From Clostridiales bacterium (lineage in GTDB: Bacteria; Bacillota; Clostridia; Christensenellales; Aristaeellaceae), in the NCBI GenBank assembly GCA_004557125.1, contig SFET01000044.1, positions 1-18,274 on the forward strand: DNA of 18,274 nt, given 5' to 3'. This document shows, one piece after another, positions 7,296 to 13,892 of this stretch; position 1 is the stretch's first letter, and each line of letters begins with the position of its first letter. The notes below the pieces were generated by a model, which saw only the letters and a list, made by a program, of their open reading frames with translations, had not been told where the DNA came from and searched no databases. The translations under genes were made by a program, and so were the position numbers.

Positions 7296-7934
7296 ATGGC
7301 CATCAAGCTGATCCAGTATCCCCACCGGCAGGGCAATGTCCCGCTTCGTCTGGCGACGGGACATTTCGCCACCAGCCACAGCCACCTCAACTACTACATC
7401 GACATGACGATGACCAAGCACCGCCTCTCGGAGGCGCGCGACGCGGCGGTCATGCTGTGCAGCAAGTTCAACGCCTCCACGATCATCGACACCATCCTGT
7501 GCCTGGACGGCACGGAGGTGATCGGCGCGTGCATGGCCAGCGAGCTGACCCGCGCCGGCTACATGAACATGAACGCCCACCGCACCATCTATGTGGCCAC
7601 GCCGGAACACACCTCCGGCAGCCAGCTGATCTTCCGCGACAACACCGCGCCGATGATCGCGGGCAAGCATGTGCTGGTGCTGGCGGCCTCCGTCGCCACC
7701 GGCTACACCGCGCAGGCCGCCGTCGAGGCGATCCGCTACTACAGCGGCATTCCGGTGGGCATCTGCTCCATCTTCGCCTGCGTGGAGCAGTGCGAGGGCT
7801 TCCCGGTGATCAGCATTTACAGCAAGCAGGATCTGGACGGCTACGCGAGCTATCCGTCCCGCGACTGCCCGCTGTGCAGGGCCGGCGTCAAGCTGGACGC
7901 GCTGGTCAACAGCCACGGCATTTCCAGCTTCTGA
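7296..7934 (+). CDS. Phosphoribosyltransferase-like protein (OPRT-related)
   Basis: A 212-residue protein resembling type I phosphoribosyltransferases, particularly orotate phosphoribosyltransferase-like proteins of Clostridia. The PRPP-loop region is VLVLAASVATGYTA at 126-139: hydrophobic strand, then a loop ending in ATGYT. Normal enzymes have two acidic residues before that loop; here they are alanines. A C-terminal CPLC motif follows at 191-194. The missing acidic pair suggests altered catalysis or a regulatory or binding role; the substrate is unknown. AAGGAG lies eight bases before the ATG at 7296, so this start is preferred to an in-frame ATG at 7269. It is monocistronic, with its own promoter and a downstream hairpin. 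Confidence 0.7.
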   Translation: MAIKLIQYPHRQGNVPLRLATGHFATSHSHLNYYIDMTMTKHRLSEARDAAVMLCSKFNASTIIDTILCLDGTEVIGACMASELTRAGYMNMNAHRTIYVATPEHTSGSQLIFRDNTAPMIAGKHVLVLAASVATGYTAQAAVEAIRYYSGIPVGICSIFACVEQCEGFPVISIYSKQDLDGYASYPSRDCPLCRAGVKLDALVNSHGISSF

Positions 7935-7959
7935 GCGCAGCAGACAAACGGCATATGGA

Positions 7960-7991
7960 CTCCCCGGCGCGTTGAGCAGCCGGGGAGCTTT
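7960..7991 (+). terminator. Probable terminator after phosphoribosyltransferase-like gene
   Basis: CTCCCCGGC (7960-7968) and GCCGGGGAG (7979-7987) form a perfect 9-bp stem with a 10-nt loop, followed by only a short T run (CTTTCT). The stem is strong and the T-tract is weak. Confidence 0.65.
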
Positions 7992-8088
7992 CTGCGGGCA
8001 ATCACGGCCAGGCGGCAGGCTGTGACGAAGGTAGACACATTTTGCGAGAAGACGCGGACAAAACCCATGGCGTCTCCAGCGCAAGCTA

Positions 8089-8097
8089 TGATACAAT
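8089..8097 (+). promoter_or_regulatory. Extended -10 promoter of the MATE gene
   Basis: TGATACAAT is an extended -10 (TG at 8089-8090, TACAAT at 8092-8097) without a good -35. It lies about 30 bases upstream of the GTG start. Confidence 0.45.
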
Positions 8098-8127
8098 GCA
8101 ACAAAATGCAATGCGGAGGAAAATCCT

Positions 8128-9486
8128 GTGAAAAAGCAAAGCGGCGCGATGGACCTGACGGTCGGCAGCCCGATTAAGCAGATTCTGCTGTTCTCGCTGC
8201 CCCTGATCCTGGGCACGCTGTTTCAGCAGCTGTACAGCCTCATCGATACGATCATGGTCGGCCGGCTGATCGGCACGGACGCCCTGGCGGCGGTGGGCGC
8301 CACCTATTCGCTCAATTTCCTGACGCTGGGCTTTGTGCAGGGCGCGTGCGTCGGCTTCGGCATCCCGCTGGCGCAGTCCTTCGGCGCCAAGCGCGGGGAC
8401 GAATACAAGCGCTACTTCTTCAATGGCGCGATGATCTGCGCGGCGCTGGCGGCGGTCATGACGACGGCCATGGTGCTGCTGGCGCGGCCCATGCTGACGC
8501 TGATGCGCACGCCGCAGGACATCTTTGACCAGACGCTTCGGTACATGCTGGTGATCTTCCTGGGCATTCCGGCCTCCGTGCTCTACAACTTCTGCGCGGG
8601 CGCGCTGCGGGCGTCGGGCGACTCCCGGCATCCGTTTGTGTTCCTGCTGATCTCCTCGCTGCTCAACATCGTGCTGGATTATCTGCTCATCGTGCCCATC
8701 CCCCTGGGCGTGACCGGCGCGGCGCTGGCGACGGTGCTCAGCCAGCTGCTCAGCGGCCTGCTGAATCTGTTCTGGCTGGCGAAAAAGACGGCGCTGCTCT
8801 CCGGCAGCCGGGGCTATATGGCCTTCTCCGGCGCGCACGCGAAGCGGCTGTGCGCGGTCGGCTTCCCGATGGGCTTTGAGTATTCCATCTCCGCGCTGGG
8901 CGCGGTGGTCATGCAGAGCGCGATCAACAGCCTGGGCAGCGTGGCCGTCGCGGGCCAGACGGCGGGCGAGAAGATCCGGCAGATGTTCACCCTGCCGATG
9001 GAGAGCGTGGGCATGGGCGTGGCGACCTACGCCGGACAGAACGAGGGTGCAAACCGTCCCGACCGCATCCGCGACGGCATCCGCGCGGGCCTGACGATCC
9101 AGTGGACGTACTGCGTCGTGGCCTGGGCGGCGATCGCGCTGCTCAAGCGGCCGCTGAGCACGCTGGTGCTGGGCGCGCAGGCCGCGCAGGAGCTGGAGCT
9201 GTCGGTGCAGTATCTGGGGATCATCAGCACGCTGTTCTGCTTCCATGGCGCGCTGATGATCATGCGCAACACGCTGCAGGGCATGGGCTACAGCGCGCAC
9301 GCGGTGCTCAGCGGCGTGGGCGAGCTGGCGGGCCGCAGCCTGGGCGGCCTGCTGGCCGCGGGCAGTCTCGGCTTTGTGGGCATCTGCCTGGCCAATCCGC
9401 TGGCCTGGGGCCTGGCGCTGGCGTATTGCTCGCTGATGGTCTGGCGGTTCCTGGGCGCGCGCCTCAAATCGGGTCGGGTCACTTGA
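8128..9486 (+). CDS. MATE family multidrug/cation efflux transporter
   Basis: A 452-residue protein with about twelve hydrophobic helices, normal for the MATE family. It exports organic cations or drugs in exchange for Na+ or H+ at the cytoplasmic membrane. Recognisable family features are the first helix PLILGTLFQQLYSLIDTIMVGR, the following LAAVGATYS, the glycine-rich GACVGFGIPLAQSFGA, and the internal repeat with FPMGFEYSISALGAVVMQSA in the second half. The start is GTG, supported by GGAGG eight bases upstream. The substrate cannot be read from sequence. Its stop codon overlaps the -35 box of the next gene's promoter. Confidence 0.92.
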   Translation: MKKQSGAMDLTVGSPIKQILLFSLPLILGTLFQQLYSLIDTIMVGRLIGTDALAAVGATYSLNFLTLGFVQGACVGFGIPLAQSFGAKRGDEYKRYFFNGAMICAALAAVMTTAMVLLARPMLTLMRTPQDIFDQTLRYMLVIFLGIPASVLYNFCAGALRASGDSRHPFVFLLISSLLNIVLDYLLIVPIPLGVTGAALATVLSQLLSGLLNLFWLAKKTALLSGSRGYMAFSGAHAKRLCAVGFPMGFEYSISALGAVVMQSAINSLGSVAVAGQTAGEKIRQMFTLPMESVGMGVATYAGQNEGANRPDRIRDGIRAGLTIQWTYCVVAWAAIALLKRPLSTLVLGAQAAQELELSVQYLGIISTLFCFHGALMIMRNTLQGMGYSAHAVLSGVGELAGRSLGGLLAAGSLGFVGICLANPLAWGLALAYCSLMVWRFLGARLKSGRVT

Positions 9487-9510
9487 CGGCAACAAAAACC
9501 ATGATATAAT
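9483..9510 (+). promoter_or_regulatory. Promoter of XRE-cupin regulator gene
   Basis: TTGACG (9483-9488) is followed after 16 bp by TATAAT (9505-9510) with an extended TG (TGATATAAT). The -35 overlaps the TGA stop codon of the MATE gene. The leader holds a perfect 8-bp GC hairpin (9539-9568) before the ribosome binding site. Confidence 0.82.
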
Positions 9511-9538
9511 GTCGAGAAAAGGAATGATGCTGACGGTA

Positions 9539-9568
9539 CCGGCGCCTGAATGCGTGGCGGGGCGCCGG
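9539..9568 (+). other. GC-rich hairpin in leader of XRE-cupin gene
   Basis: CCGGCGCC (9539-9546) and GGCGCCGG (9561-9568) form a perfect 8-bp stem with a 14-nt loop. The sequence after it (CCGTATTCATATTTG) is not a real T-tract. It could be a leaky terminator for the MATE transcript or an attenuator for the regulator gene. Confidence 0.5.
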
Positions 9569-9595
9569 CCGTATTCATATTTGCCGGGAGGTCTT

Positions 9596-10147
9596 ATGGA
9601 AGAAATCAACATCGGTGCAAAGGTACAGGAGTACCGGATGATGAAGCAATACACGCTGCGGGAGCTGGCTGCCCGGGCGGAGATGACGCCGTCCATGCTC
9701 AGCCAGATTGAAAAGAACACGGTCAATCCCTCCATCAATACGCTGAAATCCATCGCGGCAGCCCTGGGCGTCCCGATGTTCAAGTTCTTTCAGAGCGAAA
9801 GGGTGTCGGAGGATCTGATCGTCCGCAAAGGCGACAACATTCATCTGGGCAGCGTGAAGGACGGCGTGATCTACAAGCTGCTGACCCCCGACCTGAACGG
9901 CACCATCGAGTTTTGCCTGATGGAGATCCCGCCGCATTCCCGGACGGCGGAGATTGAGAAATCCCATGTGGGCGAGGAGGTCGCGTATGTCGCGGAGGGC
10001 AGCGTGAACATCCGGCTCAATCAAAAGGAATTCAGCCTGAACGAAGGCGACAGCATCCAGATCCCTGCGGGCGTCAATCACCTCTGGAACAACGAAGGCG
10101 ACGCGCAGGTCAAGGTGATCTTCGCCATCACTCCCCCGAGCTTTTAA
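9596..10147 (+). CDS. XRE-family transcriptional regulator with C-terminal cupin domain
   Basis: A 183-residue regulator. An N-terminal helix-turn-helix (about residues 8-62, with the recognition region MTPSMLSQIEKNTVNPS) is followed by a small beta-barrel cupin (about 105-183, with SHVGEEVAYVAEG and the EGDSIQIPAGVNHLW metal-site-like motif). Proteins of this type sense a small ligand through the cupin and control a neighbouring catabolic operon. The start at 9596 has GGGAGG a few bases upstream; the frame is open for 29 codons further but lacks a better signal. It lies directly upstream of and codirectional with the D-serine genes, so it is their likely regulator. Its stop codon sits in the loop of its own terminator. 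Confidence 0.88.
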   Translation: MEEINIGAKVQEYRMMKQYTLRELAARAEMTPSMLSQIEKNTVNPSINTLKSIAAALGVPMFKFFQSERVSEDLIVRKGDNIHLGSVKDGVIYKLLTPDLNGTIEFCLMEIPPHSRTAEIEKSHVGEEVAYVAEGSVNIRLNQKEFSLNEGDSIQIPAGVNHLWNNEGDAQVKVIFAITPPSF

Positions 10148-10161
10148 CCGGGGGAGTTTTT
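10130..10161 (+). terminator. Intrinsic terminator of XRE-cupin gene
   Basis: ACTCCCCCG (10130-10138) and CGGGGGAGT (10149-10157) form a perfect 9-bp stem followed by five T residues (10157-10161). The stop codon TAA (10145-10147) is in the loop. It separates the regulator transcript from the dsdA promoter. Confidence 0.92.
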
Positions 10162-10274
10162 GTATGCCGGCGCGGCGTTGTGCGGAACTCTTCATAAATA
10201 CGTCTGATGATTTGTGAGGAATGAACAAAACAACATCAACGATTTATTTTTTATTTAATGAAATTAAGAAATAC

Positions 10275-10286
10275 TGAACATGTACA
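10275..10286. promoter_or_regulatory. Candidate operator upstream of dsdA promoter
   Basis: TGAACATGTACA is an imperfect palindrome (10 of 12 bases symmetric) ending one base before the dsdA -35 box. Its position suits activator binding, perhaps by the adjacent XRE-cupin regulator. This is inference from position and symmetry only. Confidence 0.3.
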
Positions 10287-10315
10287 TTGACAATTAACAA
10301 AATTTGGTGTAGATT
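10287..10315 (+). promoter_or_regulatory. Promoter of D-serine operon
   Basis: TTGACA (10287-10292) and TAGATT (10310-10315) are 17 bp apart, preceded by an AT-rich stretch that could act as an UP element. Transcription would start near 10322, giving a leader of about 150 bases. Confidence 0.75.
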
Positions 10316-10322
10316 AACACTA

Positions 10323-10470
10323 GCGAAAGGGAAGACGGTAAGCAGAATCCACAAACCGCTCGCCTTCCCTTTATAAAACCCTTGGGATGCATGAATCAGG
10401 AAAAGGCGCCGTTTTCTGATTGGAGCATGCCTGCGCGAGAACAAGACGATGATGGGAAAGGGTAAAAGGT
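10323..10470 (+). promoter_or_regulatory. Structured 5' leader of dsdA mRNA
   Basis: The region between regulator terminator and dsdA holds no gene. Its 5' end folds by AAAGGGAAG (10326-10334) with CTTCCCTTT (10364-10372), enclosing CGGT/ACCG (10336-10339 with 10355-10358). A second hairpin spans about 10394-10417 (TCAGGAAA paired with TTTCTGA around GGCGCC). No T-tract follows either, and the ribosome binding site is poor (GGGAAAGGG, AAAGG). This could be an mRNA 5' stabiliser or a ligand-responsive leader. I do not match it to a known riboswitch. Confidence 0.45.
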
Positions 10471-11808
10471 ATGAACGCACAGAAGTACATTGACGGCAAT
10501 CCGGTCATCCGGACCGTTGCCAACAAGGAAGAGACCGTCTGGATCAATCCGTATTTCCTGCCCTTTGCGATGACGGACGCGACCTGCCAGCTGGTCGTCT
10601 CCGATGCGGACATCGAGGACGCCGAGAAGCGCCTGGGCAGATTCGCCTCCTTCATCCGCCGCTGCTTCCCGGAGACCGAGGAGACCAACGGCCTGATCGA
10701 ATCCCCCCTGAAGGCCATCCCCTCCATGCAGAAGAAGCTGGAGGAGACGTATGGCTGCGAGATCCCCGGTCGGCTGTTCCTGAAGATGGACAGCCATCTG
10801 GCCATCGCGGGCTCCATCAAGGCCAGGGGCGGCATCTACGAGGTGCTCAAGCATGCGGAGGATCTGGCGCTGGAGAGCGGCAAATTCACCATGGATGAGG
10901 ACTACGCCCGTCTGGCAGACGAGGACATGAAGGCCTTCTTCGGCCAGTACACCGTGCAGGTCGGCTCGACCGGCAACCTGGGCCTGTCCATCGGCATCAT
11001 GAGCGCGGCGCTGGGCTTCAAGGTCAAGGTGCACATGTCCGCCGACGCCAAGCAGTGGAAGAAGGATCTGCTCAGGAGCAAGGGCGTGGAGGTCATCGAG
11101 TACAGCGACGACTATTCCAGAGCCGTGGCGGAGGGCCGCAAGCTGTCCGACATGGACCCCATGAGCTACTTTGTGGATGACGAGAAGTCCGTCAACCTGT
11201 TCCTGGGCTACGCGGTGGCTGCAAAGCGGCTGCACAAGCAGCTGACGGAGGCCGGCATCACGGTGGATGAGGAGCATCCGCTGATCGTGTATCTGCCGGC
11301 CGGCGTGGGCGGCGCGCCGGGCGGCGTGGCGTATGGCCTCAAGCGGATCTACAAGGACAACGTGCACTGCTTCTTCACCGAGCCGACGATGTGCCCCTCC
11401 GTGCTGCTGGGCGTGGCCACGCAGGAATTCGAGAAGGCCAATGTGCATGACTTCGGCATCTCCGGCGTGACCGAGGCCGACGGCCTGGCCTGCGCAAGCC
11501 CGTCCGGCTTCGTGACCCGCATCATGACCAACCTCCTGTCCGGCGACTTTACGGTGGCCGACGGCAAGCTCTACGATTATCTGCGCCTGCTCTACGCCTC
11601 CGAGCAGATTCAGATCGAGCCGTCCAGCTGCGCGGCCTTCAGCGGCCCCTGCGGTCTGCTCACCTATGCGGACGCCAAGGCGTACTGCGAGCAGCACGAC
11701 TTGAGCCCGGAGAAGCTGGCCAATTCCGTGCAGATCGCCTGGGCGACCGGCGGCAGGCTGGTGCCGGAAGAGGCCCGCAAGGCGTACCTGAACACCTACA
11801 TCGGATAA
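10471..11808 (+). CDS. dsdA: D-serine ammonia-lyase (D-serine dehydratase)
   Basis: A 445-residue PLP enzyme that converts D-serine to pyruvate and ammonia through 2-aminoacrylate. Length and sequence fit the DsdA family closely. The PLP lysine is K117 in AGSIKARGG, a phosphate-binding turn is VGSTGNLG (164-171), and YLPAGVGGAPGG is the family's glycine-rich segment. It is cytoplasmic, with no signal peptide. It leads an operon with a GntP-family permease 21 bases downstream and ridA after that, which supports import and breakdown of D-serine, perhaps from peptidoglycan or the gut. Its Shine-Dalgarno sequence is weak. Confidence 0.95.
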   Translation: MNAQKYIDGNPVIRTVANKEETVWINPYFLPFAMTDATCQLVVSDADIEDAEKRLGRFASFIRRCFPETEETNGLIESPLKAIPSMQKKLEETYGCEIPGRLFLKMDSHLAIAGSIKARGGIYEVLKHAEDLALESGKFTMDEDYARLADEDMKAFFGQYTVQVGSTGNLGLSIGIMSAALGFKVKVHMSADAKQWKKDLLRSKGVEVIEYSDDYSRAVAEGRKLSDMDPMSYFVDDEKSVNLFLGYAVAAKRLHKQLTEAGITVDEEHPLIVYLPAGVGGAPGGVAYGLKRIYKDNVHCFFTEPTMCPSVLLGVATQEFEKANVHDFGISGVTEADGLACASPSGFVTRIMTNLLSGDFTVADGKLYDYLRLLYASEQIQIEPSSCAAFSGPCGLLTYADAKAYCEQHDLSPEKLANSVQIAWATGGRLVPEEARKAYLNTYIG

Positions 11809-11829
11809 AAGCTGAGGGAGAGAAAGCAT

Positions 11830-13167
11830 ATGAGTTCCAATCTGTTGGTTATCAGCGGCCTGATGCTGGGCGTGCTGGTGCTGGTGCTGTGCACTGTCAA
11901 GTTCAAGATTCATCCCTTCTTCGCGCTGATTGCGACGACCGTGACCTTTGCCGTCGTCTCCGGCATGAACCTGGAGGAAATGCTTGCCGCGTTCACCAGC
12001 GGCATGGGCGGCACCATGGCGGATATCGGCCTGGTCATCGCGCTGGGCACGGTGACCGGCGCGCTGCTGGAGAAATCCGGCGCGGCGGAGACTATGGCCA
12101 AGACCATCCTCAAGATCACGGGCAGGAAGCACGCGGCCCTGGGCCTGGCCATCACCGGCTACTTCGTGTCCATCCCCGTGTTCTGTGACTCCGCCTTCGT
12201 TCTGCTGAGCCCGATCGCGAAGCGGATTTCCAAGGATACCAAGATTTCCATGACCACCATGGCCGTTGCCCTGTGCATGGGCCTGCATGCCACCCACATG
12301 TTCGTGCCGCCGACGCCCGGCCCGCTGGCCGTCGCGGGCATCCTGAACGCGGACCTGGGCTATGTGATCCTGTTCGGCGCGCTGGTCTCCATTCCCGTCA
12401 TGCTGGTGGGCTACTTCGGCGCCGTCTTCATGGGCAAGAAGTACGACTACCTGCCGGAAAACGTTACGGATGTCCCGGAAAACCAGAAGCTGCCCTCCCC
12501 GCTGATGGCCTTCCTGCCGATCCTGACGCCCATCATGCTGATGCTGCTCAAGACCATCGGCCAGATGTGCGGCCTGCAGGGCGTACTGATGGACATCTTC
12601 GCCGTGCTGGGCACGCCCGCCGTGGCGCTGCTGGTCGGCCTGATCATCGCGCTGGCCGGCTACCATCAGATTTTCCCTGAGGATACCAAGGCGTGGGGCT
12701 TTGACGGCGTGTTCGCGGACGCCCTGAAGACGGCCGGTCAGATCATCCTGATCGTCGGCGCCGGCGGCGCGTTCTCCGGCGTGCTCAAGGCTTCCCCGCT
12801 GCAGTCCATCCTGACGGACACCTTCTCCGGCCTGACCATCGGCATCCTGGCGCCCTTCATCATCGGCTTCATCTTCCGCACCTGCGTGGGCTCCGCCACC
12901 ATCGCGATGGTGACCGCGGCCACCATGATCACGCCGCTGATGGATGTGCTGGGCTTTGCCTCCCCGATGGGCCGCGTGATTGCCATGCTGGCGTGCGCTG
13001 CCGGCGGCCTGATGGTGTTCCACGGCAACGACGACTTCTTCTGGGTCACCGCGACCACCTCCGAGATGGACACCTCCGTGGCCTACAAGACCATTCCGAT
13101 CATCAGCGTGTGCCAGTCTCTGGCGGCGCTGGCGGTGGTCTTCGTCCTGAGCATCATCTTTATTTGA
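11830..13167 (+). CDS. GntP-family permease, probable D-serine importer
   Basis: A 445-residue membrane protein with twelve or more hydrophobic segments, matching GntP-family gluconate/D-serine permeases (GntP, DsdX, YgbN). Typical stretches are SGMGGTMADIGLVIALG, the conserved SIPVFCDSAFVLLSP, HATHMFVPPTPGPLAVAG and the C-terminal GNDDFFWVT. Members import sugar acids or D-serine with protons across the cytoplasmic membrane. Substrate choice cannot be read from sequence, but its place between dsdA and ridA makes D-serine (DsdX-like role) most likely. A GGGAG sequence precedes the ATG. No terminator separates it from either neighbour. Confidence 0.92.
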   Translation: MSSNLLVISGLMLGVLVLVLCTVKFKIHPFFALIATTVTFAVVSGMNLEEMLAAFTSGMGGTMADIGLVIALGTVTGALLEKSGAAETMAKTILKITGRKHAALGLAITGYFVSIPVFCDSAFVLLSPIAKRISKDTKISMTTMAVALCMGLHATHMFVPPTPGPLAVAGILNADLGYVILFGALVSIPVMLVGYFGAVFMGKKYDYLPENVTDVPENQKLPSPLMAFLPILTPIMLMLLKTIGQMCGLQGVLMDIFAVLGTPAVALLVGLIIALAGYHQIFPEDTKAWGFDGVFADALKTAGQIILIVGAGGAFSGVLKASPLQSILTDTFSGLTIGILAPFIIGFIFRTCVGSATIAMVTAATMITPLMDVLGFASPMGRVIAMLACAAGGLMVFHGNDDFFWVTATTSEMDTSVAYKTIPIISVCQSLAALAVVFVLSIIFI

Positions 13168-13186
13168 GAAAGCTGCGAGGGTTGAA

Positions 13187-13567
13187 ATGATGAAACAGGC
13201 AATTTTCTCGGCCAGCGCGCCGGCGGCCATCGGCCCGTATTCCCAGGCCATCACGGTGGGCGATACGGTGTATATCTCCGGCCAGCTCCCCATCGATCCG
13301 GCGACCGGAAGCTTCCCCTCCGACGACGTCAGGGATCAGACCCGGATGTCCCTGGAAAACATCCGTGCCATTCTGGCCGCCGCCGGCCTGACCATGGCCA
13401 ATGTGGTCAAGACCACGGTGCTGCTGGATGACATCGGCGACTTCGGCGCGATGAACGAGGTCTACGGCGCGTACTTTGCCGAGCCGTATCCCGCCAGAGC
13501 GGCCTTTGAGGTGGCCAAGCTGCCCAAGGGCGCGAAGGTTGAAATCGAAGTCATCGCAGTTCGATAA
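13187..13567 (+). CDS. ridA: RidA family reactive intermediate/imine deaminase
   Basis: A 126-residue member of the RidA/YjgF family, which hydrolyses 2-aminoacrylate and related imines released by PLP-dependent lyases before they damage other enzymes. Family features are GPYSQA (16-21), ISGQLPIDPATG (30-41) and the catalytic arginine in PARAAFEVAKLPKGAKVEIE (R104), matching Arg105 of the family. It follows the permease by 19 bases and is the third gene of the D-serine operon. Two consecutive ATG codons (13187 and 13190) both suit the GAGGG site; the first is used. A strong terminator follows. Confidence 0.94.
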   Translation: MMKQAIFSASAPAAIGPYSQAITVGDTVYISGQLPIDPATGSFPSDDVRDQTRMSLENIRAILAAAGLTMANVVKTTVLLDDIGDFGAMNEVYGAYFAEPYPARAAFEVAKLPKGAKVEIEVIAVR

Positions 13568-13578
13568 GCGATATGAAG

Positions 13579-13620
13579 CGGGCTGCCTCACCAAATAGCG
13601 GTGGGGCAGCCCGTTTCTGT
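13579..13620 (+). terminator. Intrinsic terminator of D-serine operon
   Basis: A 14-bp stem joins CGGGCTGCCTCACC (13579-13592) and GGTGGGGCAGCCCG (13600-13613), with one G-U pair and a 7-nt loop, followed by TTTCTGT. It lies 12 bases past the ridA stop. Confidence 0.9.
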
Positions 13621-13675
13621 ATGTGCATTCCGCCTGACGCTTTGGGGAACGCGCAGGAAAAAACGCGGGTACAAC

Positions 13676-13701
13676 AAAAAACCGCCTCTTCCGAAGCGGT
13701 T
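13676..13701 (-). terminator. Intrinsic terminator downstream of tRNA-Val fragment
   Basis: On the minus strand AACCGCTTC (13693-13701) pairs with GAGGCGGTT (13680-13688), nine base pairs with one G-U, around a GGAA tetraloop, followed by a T-run. It sits 31 bases past the CCA end of the tRNA sequence and was probably the terminator of the original tRNA gene. That supports the view that this flank is the original chromosome. Confidence 0.85.
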
Positions 13702-13732
13702 CCCAGCGGGGCGACTAACTCCCACCGTAGCT

Positions 13733-13777
13733 TGGTGGGGTCGATAGGGCTCGAACCTACGACCTCCACGATGTCAA
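13733..13777 (-). other. 3' fragment of tRNA-Val(GAC): probable attachment site
   Basis: The minus strand carries the 3' part of a tRNA: anticodon loop TTGACAT (anticodon GAC at 13773-13775), anticodon 3' stem CGTGG, variable AGGTC, T-stem/loop GTAGG-TTCGAGC-CCTAT, acceptor CGACCCC, A73 and an encoded CCA (13733-13735). Upstream of the loop the partner strand (expected CCACG), the D-arm and the 5' acceptor strand (expected GGGGTCG) are missing, so this is no working tRNA. A break in the anticodon loop with an intact 3' end is the classic duplicate left when an element integrates into a tRNA gene. The intact gene should lie beyond the right end of the window. Confidence 0.8.
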
Positions 13778-13785
13778 GCGCGCTC

Positions 13786-13812
13786 AGGAAGCCCGCCAGA
13801 GGCGGTCTTCCA
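13786..13812. repeat. Hairpin at element boundary sharing a 14-nt motif with the ArdC leader
   Basis: GGAAGCCCGCC (13787-13797) and GGCGGTCTTCC (13801-13811) form an 11-bp stem with one C-T mismatch around AGA. It begins with CTCAGGAAGCCCGC (13783-13796), which recurs exactly at 16416-16429. After the shared stretch both copies run to a similar CACCAA segment. It lies nine to ten bases inside the element. Confidence 0.6.
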
Positions 13813-13869
13813 ACACCAAAATAACAGGAGCAACCGCGCAGAAATAGTTATATGGATTTATGTATTTCC

Positions 13870-13892
13870 GGCATTGTGCCTCCAGCAATGCC
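13870..13892 (-). other. Hairpin at stop of WYL regulator gene
   Basis: GGCATTG and CAATGCC form a perfect 7-bp stem with a 9-nt loop, overlapping the gene's stop codon. No T-run follows on the minus strand, so it is at best a weak terminator. The rest of 13813-13869 shows no feature that I can identify. Confidence 0.4.

Noticed and set aside
8086..9783. 565-codon minus-strand frame opposite the MATE gene
   Set aside because: Arg/Gln/Ala-rich antisense shadow of a clear membrane protein gene.
10396..13293. 965-codon minus-strand frame opposite dsdA and the permease
   Set aside because: His/Gln/Gly/Ala-rich antisense shadow of two clear genes, with no family motif.
13733..13810. A complete tRNA-Val gene
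   Set aside because: Anticodon loop to CCA is present, but the 5' acceptor strand, D-arm and 5' anticodon stem cannot be found on the minus strand upstream.
13573..13824. 83-codon plus-strand frame containing GSIGLEPTTSTM
   Set aside because: This peptide is a familiar artefact of reading a tRNA gene antisense; it covers the terminators and the tRNA-Val fragment.
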